NCBI RefSeq assembly: GCF_001679725.1
Contig: NZ_CP016283.1
Coordinates: 1 to 64,000, forward strand
Reading direction: 5' to 3'
DNA length: 64,000 nucleotides
Source: Cryobacterium arcticum
GTDB lineage: Bacteria; Actinomycetota; Actinomycetes; Actinomycetales; Microbacteriaceae
Shown: one piece after another, positions 36,436 to 44,859 of the stretch
Layout of the letters: each line of letters starts with the position of its first letter
How positions within the stretch are numbered: the stretch's first letter is position 1
Program-made: the position numbers and the translations under genes
The notes under the pieces: generated by a model
The model's input: the letters and a program-made list of their open reading frames with translations, nothing else
What the model was told of the DNA's origin: nothing
Databases searched by the model: none

Positions 36436-36479
36436 GGCCCTCACCGTTCGATTTAAATTCGTGATCCCACTCTCGCCCG

Positions 36480-36501
36480 GCCTTTGTAAGAAACGGCTAA
36501 G
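36480..36501 (-). promoter_or_regulatory. CTTA direct repeat before GT2-GtrA
   Basis: On the minus strand CTTA begins at 36501 and at 36490, a perfect repeat at 11 bp, -66 and -55 from the ATG. Confidence 0.5.
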
Positions 36502-36551
36502 GATAGACAGTCCCTCCTGCCGGTGTAATTTCGCTCGCACCAGCAAACATT

Positions 36552-36573
36552 CTTAGATACTTCTGAGGATTGG
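36552..36573 (+). promoter_or_regulatory. CTTA-type direct repeat before the GT39-like gene
   Basis: CTTA at 36552 and CTGA at 36563, 11 bp apart, -39 and -28 from ATG 36591. A TGTAGT 7 bp before the ATG could be a -10 of a leaderless transcript. Confidence 0.5.
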
Positions 36574-36590
36574 AGCGCTGTAGTTGCACT

Positions 36591-38129
36591 ATGGCGATCT
36601 CACCGAGTAGCGCGGACGCCACCGAGCGGCGGGCCCGTACGGTATTCCCTTCGACAGTGGCTGTGGTCGCCCTGGCCGCGACGCTCGTGTCGTTGGCCGG
36701 CTCCTGGATTCCTTCGCTCTGGGGCGATGAAGCGGCCAGCATCATGTCCGCCAGCCGGAGCCTTCCAAGCTTGATCGCTATGCTCGGAACCGTCGATGCC
36801 GTGCACGGCGCCTACTACCTGGGGCTGCACGCGTGGATTGCCGTTTTCGGCGCCTCCCCGTTCTCGGTGCGCCTGCCCAGCGCCCTCGCCGTTGGCGTCA
36901 CTGTCGCCGCGGTGATGATCATTGCGCGGCGCTTGGGTAACATGCGCGTGGCGGTCGCCGCCGGGGTCATCTGTGCGGTAATTCCCCGGGTCACCTACAT
37001 GGGCTCAGAAACGAGGTCCTCGGCCTTCGCTGCCGCCATCGCCGCCTGGCTCACAGTGGTCCTCTTGTCCCTCATCGGTCAGCAGACGCCAGCTCGCCGT
37101 TGGTGGGTCGCCTACGGCGTCCTCCTCACAGTCGGCCTCTACGTATTCATATATGTCGTGCTAATCGTTATCGCGCACGCACTGATTCTTTGGAGCGTCC
37201 GGGTGCCTCGCCGCCGTCTCATCGGCTGGGTGAAAACCGTCACGGTAGCAGTTGCCGCTGCCCTACCGGTCTTCGTCTGGGCCGTGCTCGAACGTGGCCA
37301 GGTCGCGTTCCTCGGGCATCGAAACGAGGTCACCCCTCATAAGCTTCTGGTGTCGCTATGGTTCGGCCAACCGCTCTTCGCCGTGGTGGCCTGGACCCTT
37401 CTGGTGTTGACGTTGGTCGCGGGTACGACCATCCGGTTGCGCGGTCACCGGGCGCCGATGGCGACGGTCCGCTTGCCTCAACTCACTGTTCTGGCAACAA
37501 GCTGGTTGCTGGTTCCCGCCGTACTCCTCATCGGCGGGTCATCGCTCGTGCCCGTCTACACGGCCAGGTACCTCTCGTACTGCGCCCCTGCCGCAGCCCT
37601 GCTGATGGCGCTCGGGTTGGAGTGGGTGACCCGCCGTCGCCCGCGGGCCATGGCCGCAGGCCTACTAGTGATCGTGCTGTGTGCGACCCCGGCCTGGCTC
37701 GCGCAGCGGCAGCCGACCGCGAAGAACAACAGCGACTTCGCACAGACCAGCGCGATCATCGCCGCGCACGCCGCACCCGGAGACGCAATCGCCTTCGACG
37801 AGTCGGTGCGCCCATCTCGAAGGCCCAGGCTTGCGCTTCACCTGTACCCCACCGCTTTTACCGGGCTCAACGACGTCACCCTCCGGGTCCCCTACACGGA
37901 CGGCACCAGCTGGCATGACTTGGCATACTCACTGTCAGACGCGGCGACGCTTGGTCGGTTCGACGGAGTGCACCGCCTGTGGCTGATTGAGCGCTCCAAC
38001 GCCGGCACTCCTGACACCTACGGCCAGGCGACCCTTGCGGCGTTGGGATACACCGCAGTTCACCGCCATTACACCCACCGCAGCGTCATTTTCGAGTTCG
38101 TCAACCGTCGAACTATTGCGACGCGGTGA
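36591..38129 (+). CDS. GT39-like polyprenyl-P-sugar glycosyltransferase
   Basis: A 512-residue membrane protein with about ten TMs (to residue about 375) and an extracytoplasmic C-terminal domain. The first outer loop has WGDEAASI with the catalytic Asp-Glu pair expected in GT39/ArnT-like GT-C enzymes. It should move a sugar from undecaprenyl-P (made by the GT2 protein across the divergent promoter) to an external acceptor. The start ATG 36591 fits the -39/-28 regulator spacing of its neighbours; no clear Shine-Dalgarno is present. Confidence 0.82.
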   Translation: MAISPSSADATERRARTVFPSTVAVVALAATLVSLAGSWIPSLWGDEAASIMSASRSLPSLIAMLGTVDAVHGAYYLGLHAWIAVFGASPFSVRLPSALAVGVTVAAVMIIARRLGNMRVAVAAGVICAVIPRVTYMGSETRSSAFAAAIAAWLTVVLLSLIGQQTPARRWWVAYGVLLTVGLYVFIYVVLIVIAHALILWSVRVPRRRLIGWVKTVTVAVAAALPVFVWAVLERGQVAFLGHRNEVTPHKLLVSLWFGQPLFAVVAWTLLVLTLVAGTTIRLRGHRAPMATVRLPQLTVLATSWLLVPAVLLIGGSSLVPVYTARYLSYCAPAAALLMALGLEWVTRRRPRAMAAGLLVIVLCATPAWLAQRQPTAKNNSDFAQTSAIIAAHAAPGDAIAFDESVRPSRRPRLALHLYPTAFTGLNDVTLRVPYTDGTSWHDLAYSLSDAATLGRFDGVHRLWLIERSNAGTPDTYGQATLAALGYTAVHRHYTHRSVIFEFVNRRTIATR

Positions 38130-38294
38130 CCTCGTTGAAATCAAGTTCGCGAACCGGGATAGAGCTCGGCAACATGGTTGGGCGAGGTCGATGAGCGCCG
38201 ATAGCCCTGTCAGCTGCTCGAGTTGGTGGTCCCGCAGTCGCTTTGGGCAGTTGACCATCAGGTTAGCCATGGAGCGTCGGGGGCATGGGGTCAG

Positions 38295-39239
38295 TCACGG
38301 CTGCCACTCCGGCACAGTCAGTGTGACGGTTGTTCCGGACCGGGGTTCGGAGGCGATACTCACCTTTCCATGGTGCGCTGAAATAATCTGTTTCACTAAC
38401 GGGAGGCCTAGTCCGAAGCCGGGTGTGTTTCTGGCGTCCTGTGCGCGCCAAAAGCGATCGAAGGCCTGGGCGGATTCTGTTGGGGTCATACCCACGCCGT
38501 CGTCCTCGACCAGTACCTGGGCGAACCTGCCGCCGGCGGAGACAACGATCTGAATGCTTCCGGATTCGTCGGTGAACTTGGCTGCATTGTCGACGACATT
38601 AGTCAGCGCGCGAGTGAGCAGTTCCGCTGATCCATTGACAAGCACAGGCCGCGTTTCAATCACAGTGATTCTGGCCCCAGATGCCTTGTGGTTCTGGACG
38701 ACATTGTGAGCCAGTTCGTTGAGCGAGACGGGCTCAAAGGTTACTTCAAGTTCGTCAGCGCTCTCTCGGGTCAGCAGGAGCAGGTCGTTGGTCAACCTGG
38801 TTAGGCCTTCGGCGGCTTCCAACGCTGTCGTCATTGCTGCTTGATACTGAGCCGGTGTTCGTGATCGCGAGAGGGCAAGTTCGAGTTCACCCTGGATAAC
38901 GCTCAGCGGGCTGCGAAACTCATGTGATGCTCCGTCGACGAACCTTTGTTGGAACTCGTAGCTGCGCCGGATAGGGGCTAGCGCACCCCGGGCCATGAGG
39001 TAGCTCGAAATAGGCAGGAGGATGACGAGAATCGCGTATCCGGTGATGAGCCCCATGCGCAGGTTGGCGAAGCCTTGTTCGGCGGCGTTGAGTGATGACT
39101 GGCCGTCCAGTTCGGCAGCATCAAAGTCGAATGCTCCGGTGACAAAAGAGTAGATGCCCAGAGCGAAAACGCCGAACAAGATCAGCTGTACGAGGGTGTA
39201 AGTGAGGGTCAACCGGATCAGCGCGCGGCGGAAAATCAT
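38295..39239 (-). CDS. Sensor histidine kinase of the ABC exporter block
   Basis: A 314-residue kinase with two TMs (about 8-32 and 58-82) and a short acidic outer loop. HisKA has SHEFRSPLSVI, and the ATPase domain has ALTNVVDNAAKF, EDDGVGM and GFGLGLPLVKQI. There is no clear HAMP. It overlaps the response-regulator stop by 4 bp. Because the stimulus domain is small, it may read the state of the adjacent ABC transporter, as in bacitracin-type systems. Confidence 0.85.
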   Translation of the reverse strand: MIFRRALIRLTLTYTLVQLILFGVFALGIYSFVTGAFDFDAAELDGQSSLNAAEQGFANLRMGLITGYAILVILLPISSYLMARGALAPIRRSYEFQQRFVDGASHEFRSPLSVIQGELELALSRSRTPAQYQAAMTTALEAAEGLTRLTNDLLLLTRESADELEVTFEPVSLNELAHNVVQNHKASGARITVIETRPVLVNGSAELLTRALTNVVDNAAKFTDESGSIQIVVSAGGRFAQVLVEDDGVGMTPTESAQAFDRFWRAQDARNTPGFGLGLPLVKQIISAHHGKVSIASEPRSGTTVTLTVPEWQP

Positions 39240-39916
39240 GTGTCTGCCACGATCACGTAGCCGGCCCCGCGACGAGTTTGAATAATCTCGACCTCACCCG
39301 ACAAGGTCAGTTTCTGTCTCAGGTAGCGGATGTAGGTCTGCACGACGTTGCTATAGCCTTCGTAGTTGCTATCCCAGGCGTGCGTGATCAGTTCGGACGA
39401 GCTGATGATGTGACCTGCGTTACGCATGAGATATTCCAGAACGGCAAACTCCTTGGCGGTCAACACAATGGTTCGCCCATTTCTGGTAGCGGTGCGTGTT
39501 GCGGGATCGAGCGCGACTCCTTGAGCTCTCAAGATGGGTGCTTGGGCCCGGGGCGCCCGCCGCAGCAGCGCCCGAACACGAGCTAAGAGCTCAACCAGGT
39601 GGAAGGGTTTAACAAGGTAATCGTCTGCTCCGGCATCCAGTCCTTCCACTCTTTTTCGTGTCGAATCCAGTGCGGTCAGCATGAGTATCGGGATGTCTTG
39701 GTTGAGGTCGCGAATGCGGGCGCAGACGTCCATCCCGCCACGAGGAAGGCCGGGCAGCATCAGGTCGAGGACGACGAGATCGTACGTCTCAATTTCGAAC
39801 GCCTCCACACCCGCCGGGGCGGTGTGGACGACATCCACGGCGTACCCACCTTCTTGGAGCGTGCGTCGGACGACGTCCGCGATCCGGACGTCGTCCTCCA
39901 CCACAAGTAGTTTCAT
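39236..39916 (-). CDS. OmpR-family response regulator of the ABC exporter block
   Basis: A 226-residue regulator: receiver domain (EDDVRIADVVRR, phosphoacceptor in LVVLDLMLPG, YLVKPFHL) and winged helix (NVVQTYIRYLRQK, ending RRGAGYVI). Probable target is the ABC operon promoter, where a repeat with 11-bp periodicity lies at 43131-43152. Confidence 0.88.
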   Translation of the reverse strand: MKLLVVEDDVRIADVVRRTLQEGGYAVDVVHTAPAGVEAFEIETYDLVVLDLMLPGLPRGGMDVCARIRDLNQDIPILMLTALDSTRKRVEGLDAGADDYLVKPFHLVELLARVRALLRRAPRAQAPILRAQGVALDPATRTATRNGRTIVLTAKEFAVLEYLMRNAGHIISSSELITHAWDSNYEGYSNVVQTYIRYLRQKLTLSGEVEIIQTRRGAGYVIVADT

Positions 39917-39937
39917 GGAAGGTCCTCGCCGGCCGGG

Positions 39938-40513
39938 TTAATCTGCCGCATCTCCTGCTCCAGATCCCTTGGTCGCTGTGGCGTTGGCCACCTGAGCCCC
40001 GGCAGCGCTTACTTCAATGGTGAAGTCCACTTGATTCTTGGAACTTCGGTAGATGCTGAAGGTGTTTTCCGGGAAGTGACCAGGGCCGCTTTCTCCGTCA
40101 AACGACAGCGTACTCGTCGCACCCGGAGCGAGAGTGAACCCAGTCAACGCCTGATAGTAGGCCTCGCTTTGACCAGTCGTCACGTCTGTCATGACGTAAT
40201 AGGTCTCAAAAGATGACAGCTCACTGGTCGTGTCGTTACGCACGGTCACTTGAAGTCGGTCGTCGATCGCCGCCTTGGTTGCGGGATCCACGTTGTCTTC
40301 CGCGGCCGCGGACAGGATCGTTAATCCCGGAGCGGTGCTCGCATTGACAATCGGGTTCGAGTTCACAGGCAGCACGGTGGCCGTTGAGGTTCCTGAGCCG
40401 GCCGCCAGGGAGCTGGCCGGAGTCGGTGCAGAGGTAGCTGCTTGGCAGCCGGCCAGTCCGAGGACTGATAGAGACGCCACCAGGGCAACGGGAATGAGCA
40501 GTTGTCGTTTCAT
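39938..40513 (-). CDS. Lipoprotein of the ABC exporter operon
   Basis: A 191-residue lipoprotein started at ATG 40513 (ATGA overlap with the permease). The signal ends LGLAGC (Cys at about 23). After a Thr/Ser-rich linker comes a beta-rich domain (LQVTVRNDTTSELSSFETYYVMTD, then FTLAPGATSTLSFDGESG), which resembles an extracellular immunoglobulin-like fold. Possibly a substrate-binding or sensor accessory. No named family. Confidence 0.7.
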   Translation of the reverse strand: MKRQLLIPVALVASLSVLGLAGCQAATSAPTPASSLAAGSGTSTATVLPVNSNPIVNASTAPGLTILSAAAEDNVDPATKAAIDDRLQVTVRNDTTSELSSFETYYVMTDVTTGQSEAYYQALTGFTLAPGATSTLSFDGESGPGHFPENTFSIYRSSKNQVDFTIEVSAAGAQVANATATKGSGAGDAAD

Positions 40514-41481
40514 GAGATTTTCCTTTGCAGATTGCGTCGGGTGGTGAACCCGACGGCGAATGTCACGGAGGCGACGGTCGCCGCCGCGAGTGTGATGGCG
40601 TAGCCCCACATGTCAGCCCACACCAGTCCCAGGGGCTGCTGGTTGTACTTGTCCTTGATGCCCAGGAAAGCGAATGAGAGTCGCTCGAAGTGCTTCGTTA
40701 TCGATGAGACCTCCAGCCCATTGCGGATGCCGTCGAAAACGGCGAAGTTCGCGAGTACTTTCAACTCGTCGGGCTTTTGGATTTGAAGCGCGGCGAACAA
40801 CCCACCGGGGACCTGGTTGTCGGGGTCCATGGTGTCGCCGATCTGGGGAATGATCAGCACGAACACGAGCCACACCACAATGGCCACGATGAGGCCGGTG
40901 CTGAGTCTGTGTGACAGTGCAGTGATACCGATCGCCAGCACGCTCCAGAACAGCAGATACAGCCAGGCCACCACAGCGGCAATGAGGATGCGTGCGATAT
41001 CGATCCCCTGCAGCGTCGCATTCCCGATCACCAGGATGGCAACCGTGGTCGTCACCGTCAGCAGGGCGACGACAACGAACCAGACAACCGAAAGGCCCAG
41101 CACCTTGCCTGCGGGAATCGCGAAACGACCTACTGGCCGGCTCAATAGAAGCTGAAGGGTGCCCCGGTACTTCTCCTTGGCCACAGTTCCGTATCCCAGG
41201 ACAATGGCGAACAGTGCCCCGAGGATTTCCAGGTACTCGACGCCGCCGCGCAGCAACTGCAGCGGAAAGAGTTGAGGGGCCGCCGGCACGGTCGTGCTGC
41301 CGCTTGCAGCCAGCTGCTGCACATACAAGTTGTAGGCGTCCAGTTGGGTGCGGAAGCTTGCCGCCGCCACGCCCACCGAGATCAGGGTCGCCACCGCAAG
41401 AAAGGCGATGAGTACCGCAAAGAGTCGGTCGCGGCGCAGGTCGAGAAGTTCTTTCTGCGCGATCACCCATGTGCTACTCAT
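40510..41481 (-). CDS. ABC-2 type permease (second)
   Basis: A 323-residue permease with about six TMs and a long loop after TM1. Start ATG 41481 is chosen because GAGGAG lies 8 bp upstream. It has the conserved segment KEKYRGTLQLLLSRPVGR, as in NosY-like permeases. It pairs with the previous permease, overlapping it by 8 bp. Confidence 0.85.
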   Translation of the reverse strand: MSSTWVIAQKELLDLRRDRLFAVLIAFLAVATLISVGVAAASFRTQLDAYNLYVQQLAASGSTTVPAAPQLFPLQLLRGGVEYLEILGALFAIVLGYGTVAKEKYRGTLQLLLSRPVGRFAIPAGKVLGLSVVWFVVVALLTVTTTVAILVIGNATLQGIDIARILIAAVVAWLYLLFWSVLAIGITALSHRLSTGLIVAIVVWLVFVLIIPQIGDTMDPDNQVPGGLFAALQIQKPDELKVLANFAVFDGIRNGLEVSSITKHFERLSFAFLGIKDKYNQQPLGLVWADMWGYAITLAAATVASVTFAVGFTTRRNLQRKIS

Positions 41482-42373
41482 TGAGACCACTCCTCATTCG
41501 GCTGCGCGGGGTTGCCACGACGATGACCGTCATTACCGCGAGGACCCCTACCAGGATGAGAATGCTGAAGGCAGCGTTCCCGGTCACGGCAGTGTCCTGC
41601 AGGATGATGCTGGATGCGGACTTGAACTGCTCCGTCACCGATACAGGACCGGTGACCATGGACACAATGTCGAAGTAGCCACCCGTTGAACTCACAGCTG
41701 GGACAGGGTTGAGCAGCGAAACCGGTCGCGCCGCCGTGCCGATCTGCGGGAGCACGAAGGCGACCGCGCTCCAGATCACGAACGGCACCAGAAGCGCGGT
41801 TGTTTCCTGCTTGCTTCTGAGGCCGGTGAGCATTCCCAATAACGCAAACGTCGTGAGTAGAACCCAAGACAGCAGAGCAAAGATAATCACACGCCCGGTA
41901 TCAGCCGAGCCCAGTGGTGCTCCATTGATGACGCTGATGATCACCCAGCTGACGAAAAAGCTGATCCCAATCGCCGCTGCGAGCACCACCCCAAGCCCGG
42001 CCAGCTGTCCTAAAAGTCGGCTAACAGATCCCACGGGCCGGCTAAGGACCAGGTCAGTGGTCGCCGCTTTGCGATCCCGCAAAGTCGCCTGGACTCCCAG
42101 AACGATGGCCATCAGAGAACCAATCAACACCACGTAAATGACGGCGTTACGCAAGTAGTACAGCGGAGTCACCCCGGCAAACGGGTTCGGCGCGGTTGTC
42201 AATCCGTCCGCGACGACTTTTTCGTAAACGCCGGTGACAGTTCGGTTGGTAACCCACCCGATGATGGACGACGCGATGATCATCCCAATGAATACGAAGA
42301 GCAGCAGATGTGCGGTGCGGGCACGGCGAGTGTTGAGCATCTCGTGTCCAGCGCTGACCAGGAATGTGTTCAC
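41474..42373 (-). CDS. ABC-2 type permease (first)
   Basis: A 299-residue permease of about six TMs, started at GTG 42373 (GTGA overlap with the ATPase stop). The segment RDRKAATTDLVLSRPVGS aligns with the equivalent stretch in the second permease, so the two are diverged paralogues forming one channel. Confidence 0.83.
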   Translation of the reverse strand: MNTFLVSAGHEMLNTRRARTAHLLLFVFIGMIIASSIIGWVTNRTVTGVYEKVVADGLTTAPNPFAGVTPLYYLRNAVIYVVLIGSLMAIVLGVQATLRDRKAATTDLVLSRPVGSVSRLLGQLAGLGVVLAAAIGISFFVSWVIISVINGAPLGSADTGRVIIFALLSWVLLTTFALLGMLTGLRSKQETTALLVPFVIWSAVAFVLPQIGTAARPVSLLNPVPAVSSTGGYFDIVSMVTGPVSVTEQFKSASSIILQDTAVTGNAAFSILILVGVLAVMTVIVVATPRSRMRSGLNE

Positions 42374-43107
42374 GATACGTGCCCCGACTCCAACCGAAAG
42401 TAGATCTCCTCCAGCGATTCCTCGCCCGGGAAGTCCGCCAGGGTTCTGGCCAGAGTGTCCTGGTGCACGAGCTTCCCATTTCGAAGGATTCCGATGCTTG
42501 TGCACGTCTTAGTCACCTCAGAAAGAAGGTGAGTGTTCATGAAGATCGTCATGCCGAACTCGGCGTTCAACCGCACAATCGTCTCGCGCAGGGTACGCAC
42601 CCCTTCTGGATCCAACCCCGACGTCGGCTCGTCGAGAAACAGCACCGACGGTGAGTGGAGTATCGCCTGGGCGATGCCGACACGCTGACGCATGCCCTTA
42701 CTGAACGTCCCCACCCGCTGCCGATCATGTCCTTCGAAATCAAGGATGCGCAACACATCATGGATGCGCTGATCCGGACGCCGCAGGCCCGACAGTTGGG
42801 CGAAAAACCTTAGGTTCTCCATCAGGGTCAGATTGTCGTAGAACTGGACGCTCTCCGGTAAGTATCCAATCGCTGCCCGCACACCCTTGGCGTCAGCGGT
42901 CACGCTGTGACCAGCCACTTCCGCGTTTCCCTGAGTCGGCTCCAGCAGAGTAGTCAGGACGTTGACGGTGGTTGTCTTGCCGGCACCGTTGTGGCCGAGC
43001 AGCCCGAATACCTCGCCGATCCCGACTTCCAAGGACAGCGCATCAAGCGCTACCTCGGAACCGTACGACTTCGACAGATTGTCGGTCGCGATTGCTGAGT
43101 TTGTCAT
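42370..43107 (-). CDS. ABC transporter ATPase
   Basis: A 245-residue ATPase with Walker A GHNGAGKTTT, Q-loop YLPESVQ, signature FSKGMRQRVGIAQ, Walker B VLFLDEPTSGLDP and switch His in NTHLLSE. The short drug- and lipid-exporter type (CcmA/NosF class). It is the first gene of the operon. Exported compound unknown; antimicrobial or lipid export is plausible. Confidence 0.9.
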   Translation of the reverse strand: MTNSAIATDNLSKSYGSEVALDALSLEVGIGEVFGLLGHNGAGKTTTVNVLTTLLEPTQGNAEVAGHSVTADAKGVRAAIGYLPESVQFYDNLTLMENLRFFAQLSGLRRPDQRIHDVLRILDFEGHDRQRVGTFSKGMRQRVGIAQAILHSPSVLFLDEPTSGLDPEGVRTLRETIVRLNAEFGMTIFMNTHLLSEVTKTCTSIGILRNGKLVHQDTLARTLADFPGEESLEEIYFRLESGHVS

Positions 43108-43130
43108 ACCACCGACCGTATTCAGGCCAT

Positions 43131-43152
43131 CGTGAGACCACGATGAGAACAC
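43131..43152 (-). promoter_or_regulatory. Possible regulator site before the ABC operon
   Basis: CGTGAGACCAC and GATGAGAACAC are successive 11-bp units with 8/11 matches, 24-45 bp upstream of the ATPase start. An inverted repeat (CATCGTG and CACGATG, 43128-43145) overlaps them. The rest of 43153-43389 shows nothing I can support. Confidence 0.35.
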
Positions 43153-43389
43153 CTATCTACGGCCGCCGGACCTCACCACCTGTAGCCAGAACCACTTCTA
43201 AACTGGAGCACGTCCCGCCGGCACCCCGCCTCGAGGGCTCTCAGCCACATGCGAAAAAATCCCCAGGGCAAGACGAATCAAAGCGAACACGGAAGACAGC
43301 CTCTGCACTGCGTACCGGTTTCAGGCTTCAACGCTCGCCTCCTCCATCATGACGGCACGGCCAGCAGGATGTGACCTAGCGTTAAGTAC

Positions 43390-43800
43390 ATGGAATGGTG
43401 GCAGGTACTGATCAGTGTTCTCGGCGGACTCGTCCTGCTGTGGCTCACACTCATCGGAGTTCTCATCTGGACCTCTCGCGGTCAGGCCGAGAAAATCAAA
43501 CTGGTCGACGCCCTCCGCCTCGGTCCCGACGTGGTACGGGTCATCCAACGCCTCGCCGCCGACCCGACCGTCCCCCGGGGCGTCCGACTCTGGCTGCTCG
43601 TGGTCGTGGTCTACCTACTGCTACCAATCGACCTGATACCCGATTTCATCCCAGTGATCGGATACGCAGACGACGCTATTGTCATTGCTCTAGCCATCAG
43701 GTTCGCGACCCGTCACGCCGGCGCCGGGGCCATAGACCGGCACTGGCCCGGCACACCACAGGGACTCAACGCTCTACGCACCCTCGTAGGCCTCGACTAA
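43390..43800 (+). CDS. DUF1232 (YkvA-like) membrane protein
   Basis: A 136-residue protein: TM1 (about 5-28), a soluble stretch, then the DUF1232 core LLPIDLIPDFIPVIGYADDAIV. The function is unknown in spite of wide distribution. Its stop overlaps the tail of a resolvase remnant on the other strand. Confidence 0.85.
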   Translation: MEWWQVLISVLGGLVLLWLTLIGVLIWTSRGQAEKIKLVDALRLGPDVVRVIQRLAADPTVPRGVRLWLLVVVVYLLLPIDLIPDFIPVIGYADDAIVIALAIRFATRHAGAGAIDRHWPGTPQGLNALRTLVGLD

Positions 43801-43952
43801 CCAAGTTCACAAGACAACTGGCCGCGTGCATCCGCGTCTTTACCTGAGGCCTTGTCCTCAAAAACCTTGTCGACGTCCACACCGTCGAGCTGACGGGCAA
43901 TGCTCTGATCGAGGGTGCTTACGCGCACGTAGCCGATTCGCTGACCTGTCAT
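43797..43952 (-). pseudogene. N-terminal remnant of a Tn3-type resolvase
   Basis: Fifty-one codons start exactly like TnpR (IGYVRVSTLDQS, then RQLDGVDVDKVFEDKASGKD) and then leave the family consensus and stop. The catalytic Ser of RVST is present, but the rest of the catalytic domain and the helix-turn-helix are lost. It marks the left edge of the mobile segment. Confidence 0.7.
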
Positions 43953-44063
43953 GCTCCCACCGCCCGATCTGTCAGGTTGGACTCTAAAAGCCAGGCAAGA
44001 GCGGTGTCAACAAATGCAAATTCGATTCCAACCGGACGGGTTTCGCTGTGGAGTTGATCGGTA

Positions 44064-44094
44064 CATGGCGGTGTTCTGTGGTCGCTCGGTGGCG
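44064..44094 (+). repeat. Left inverted end repeat of the mobile segment
   Basis: CATGGCGGTGTTCTGTG (44064-44080) is repeated exactly in reverse complement at 51764-51780, and the match extends to 27 of 31 bp (44064-44094 against 51750-51780). A second weaker CTGTG-centred unit lies just outside. The rest of 43953-44244 has no gene I can support. Confidence 0.6.
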
Positions 44095-44244
44095 GGGATC
44101 AGGAGTCGGGCTGTTTTGGATCGCATGCGTTTTGACACGCATTGGTTGAAGACATCTCGAGCGGGCGAGGGCGTCCGCGTTGGGTATCTCCGCGCGCCGC
44201 GCGACGACAGAAACCGAATCGTCAGCAGACCCGATGGCGTCGAC

Positions 44245-44859
44245 TCAGCGAAGTGATCGGCGCAGCGCGTTGACCGCGCGCACGTGGTTCTCGGCCCGCC
44301 GGTGCCCGTTCGCGGGTGATGGGTGCGGCGCCGCCAACACGGGCACGATGACCGGTTGAGCATGCAGGGTGTAGTACCGCATGATCCCGGTCAGCGCTGT
44401 CGCACCAAACGTCACGATCGAGGTCAGGCTCGGCATCAAAGCGATGACGGCAGCAAGAGCAGGTTGCGCGTCGTCGAGGTCGTCGGCGTTGGGTACGCGG
44501 CGCCCGCCGGCTGCGTCGAACAGTGGCCAAGGGACCACGTTCCACCGCACGTAGTCGCCACGCGACATTCCAGCCTCTAGACGCGCGGCTTTGAATGACC
44601 GCGACGTAGGGTTCACGTTGTCTTCTGAACTGAAAGCCGAAGAGTTGGCGCTCGCCGTCAGATTCGCCGGGCTCTCGAAGAGCACCAGCACTCGTGCTTG
44701 CACTCCACCACTGTCGGGGTCGACCCATGGCACTACCCGGGCGCCGTGGTCGGCTGTGCGCAGCCGTCGAACGAGTGCGTTCAGGGCTGCCACATGCGGT
44801 TCTTCCAGGCGATCAAGCTTCGATGCTCTCCCCGCGACCCCTGTCGTTTCAGCGTGCAT
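44245..44859 (-). CDS. Uracil-DNA glycosylase superfamily protein
   Basis: A 204-residue protein. UDG-fold motifs are VLVLFESPANL (at the place of the GxxPGxxE loop), RWNVVPWPLF (an N-V-P-W strand) and HPSPAN (late catalytic loop). The first motif has ESP instead of the usual PG, so activity is uncertain. It probably removes uracil or damaged bases from DNA. It begins 11 bp inside the end of the LysR gene. Confidence 0.72.
   Translation of the reverse strand: MHAETTGVAGRASKLDRLEEPHVAALNALVRRLRTADHGARVVPWVDPDSGGVQARVLVLFESPANLTASANSSAFSSEDNVNPTSRSFKAARLEAGMSRGDYVRWNVVPWPLFDAAGGRRVPNADDLDDAQPALAAVIALMPSLTSIVTFGATALTGIMRYYTLHAQPVIVPVLAAPHPSPANGHRRAENHVRAVNALRRSLR

Noticed and set aside
43951..44256. 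Plus-strand 101-codon frame over the left transposon end
   Set aside because: It crosses the inverted repeat and has no recognisable content. The end repeat explains the sequence better.
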